In this document: positions 63,378-64,000 of the stretch, piece after piece | Numbering within the stretch: the first letter of the stretch is position 1 | Layout of the letters: every line of letters begins with the position of its first letter | NCBI RefSeq assembly: GCF_028693135.1 | Contig: NZ_JAQUVZ010000003.1 | Span: forward strand, 62,001-126,000 | Direction of reading: 5' to 3' | Source: Methanosarcina sp. | Lineage (GTDB): Archaea > Halobacteriota > Methanosarcinia > Methanosarcinales > Methanosarcinaceae | Length of the DNA stretch: 64,000 bases | Program-made: the position numbers and the translations under genes | The notes under the pieces: generated by a model | The model's input: the letters and a program-made list of their open reading frames with translations, nothing else | Told to the model about the DNA's origin: nothing | Database searches by the model: none

Positions 63378-63578
63378 ATGGAATTACAGGACATAAACAA
63401 CTTCGTACAGACTGCTAATGAAGAACAGCTCAAAGCCTTCGGCTTCCTTGGTCAGTGGATGATGGAAAACGTACCAAAGCACTGCAACTGTCCCTCTAAG
63501 TGCAACCAGAACTGTGAGCTCGCAAAAGCACTGGGTGGCGCACTCCAGGCTGCCGGGCAGAGACTTCAGGGACAGTAA
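63378..63578 (+). CDS. Cys-containing small protein, paralogue 2
   Basis: 66 aa: MELQDINNFVQTANEEQLKA, FGFLGQWMMENV, then HCNCPSKCNQNCELAKALGG and a helical end (AAGQRLQGQ). Four Cys in CxCxxxCxxxC form a compact metal-site candidate. Aligns with paralogue 1 through the EQLxAFGxLxxWM helix and the GALQxAxQRL end. A CGGTGA site lies 6 nt before the ATG. Function unknown. Confidence 0.72.
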   Translation: MELQDINNFVQTANEEQLKAFGFLGQWMMENVPKHCNCPSKCNQNCELAKALGGALQAAGQRLQGQ

Positions 63579-63683
63579 CCTGAATTCCTATCCGGCACTG
63601 CTACCCCTTCATTTTTTATTTTTTGTGTTCGGACATTTTTGGTCCTTTTTCCCATACCCCATTCCTGTAAGTTTTGGAGGCGT

Positions 63684-63800
63684 TCCGCCCCTGAAGCTGT
63701 GGGGACCAACCTGCGAAAAGTCCTGGAAAAAGCAGGTGTCGAGCTTGAGTTCTGTAACCCTGAAAAAACTGTGTACGTGGGGATTCTTCTGGTGGAGTGA
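63684..63800 (+). pseudogene. THUMP-like gene fragment
   Basis: A 38-codon frame without a start reads SAPEAVGTNLRKVLEKAGVE, LEFCNPEKTVYVGILLVE and stops. The pattern (SPE ... G..L.....V.L.NP..TV.V.I) resembles the middle of THUMP domains of tRNA-modifying enzymes such as ThiI. No other part of such a gene is present. Match by eye only. Confidence 0.35.
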
Positions 63801-63885
63801 AAAAATAAAACGGAAAGTCCGACGGAAAAACTAAAATTGGAAGTGGAAAAGTGGAAGCGGAAAACCACCGGAAAGAGGTTTTTAC

Positions 63886-64000
63886 ATGCCCGTACTGAGT
63901 ATTATCGCCTGCAGGATGTTTGAGGATGAGCTTGCCCATGTCCTTTCGAGTGATAGGGAACTGGAGCAGTTGATTGTGGTGGAAGGCAGGGATAGTTTCG
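63886..64000 (+). CDS. DUF1638 family protein, N-terminal part
   Basis: ATG at 63886 behind GGAAAGAGG; MPVLSIIACRMFEDELAHVL, then SSDRELEQLIVVEGRDSF to the window edge. The start matches DUF1638 proteins, which in Methanosarcina are often found near methyltransferase or corrinoid-protein genes. Truncated by the window. Confidence 0.7.
   Translation, partial: MPVLSIIACRMFEDELAHVLSSDRELEQLIVVEGRDSF

Overview
The window is a chromosomal segment of a methanogenic archaeon of the genus Methanosarcina, close to M. acetivorans in gene content. Four things point there: a dimethylamine methyltransferase with an in-frame UAG (pyrrolysine) codon beside its corrinoid protein and permease; an F-type ATPase gamma subunit in an archaeon; archaeal XPB/Bax1 and MptE genes; and long AT-rich, repeat-laden intergenic DNA. 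No tRNA, rRNA or CRISPR array was seen.

Layout. 0-1 kb: end of an F-type ATPase operon (atpA tail, atpG). 1.1-5.2 kb: AT-rich three-gene operon (CHAT protease, small helical protein, Nudix hydrolase), a candidate defence module. 5.6-12.3 kb: membrane protein with a pentapeptide-repeat tail, a small protein, ileS, mptE. 12.3-15.7 kb: gene-poor DNA holding two paralogous small-peptide loci, each with a Shine-Dalgarno site, a tiny aromatic/Cys-rich ORF and a covarying downstream hairpin, separated by a minisatellite-split ORF and a dispersed repeat. 15.7-20.6 kb: surface protein, two zinc-binding small proteins, an AAA/DUF4143 ATPase and more repeats. 20.7-24.4 kb: mtbC-mtbB-permease operon for dimethylamine use. 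24.7-29.4 kb: CinA-NadD fusion, a hypothetical protein, mptE-derived fragments and an HTH/nucleotidyltransferase pair resembling AbiE.

29.5-39.2 kb is a defence island: a cluster of 25-bp covarying palindromes, then a five-gene operon hsdM-hsdS-ymh-(DUF262/DUF1524)-hsdR, combining a type I restriction system with a GmrSD-like nuclease. 39.8-53.5 kb: cell-surface proteins, a PflX-like radical SAM protein, an SDH/ClpP-like membrane protease, a TnpB remnant, small ORFs, the Bax1-XPB repair pair, an HD protein and a histidine phosphatase. 53.8-60.2 kb: a three-gene cassette (nucleotidyltransferase, PLP aminotransferase/decarboxylase, CDP-alcohol phosphatidyltransferase) present twice in tandem with a sequence-identical core. 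60.4-64 kb: a ferredoxin, a MITE-like structure, an ArsR-type regulator, two paralogous Cys-containing small proteins sharing an upstream motif, and the start of a DUF1638 gene.

The most novel-looking signals are the paired small-peptide/hairpin loci, the CHAT operon, the palindrome cluster beside the restriction island, the shared promoter motif of the Cys-containing small proteins, and the duplicated lipid-headgroup-like cassette.
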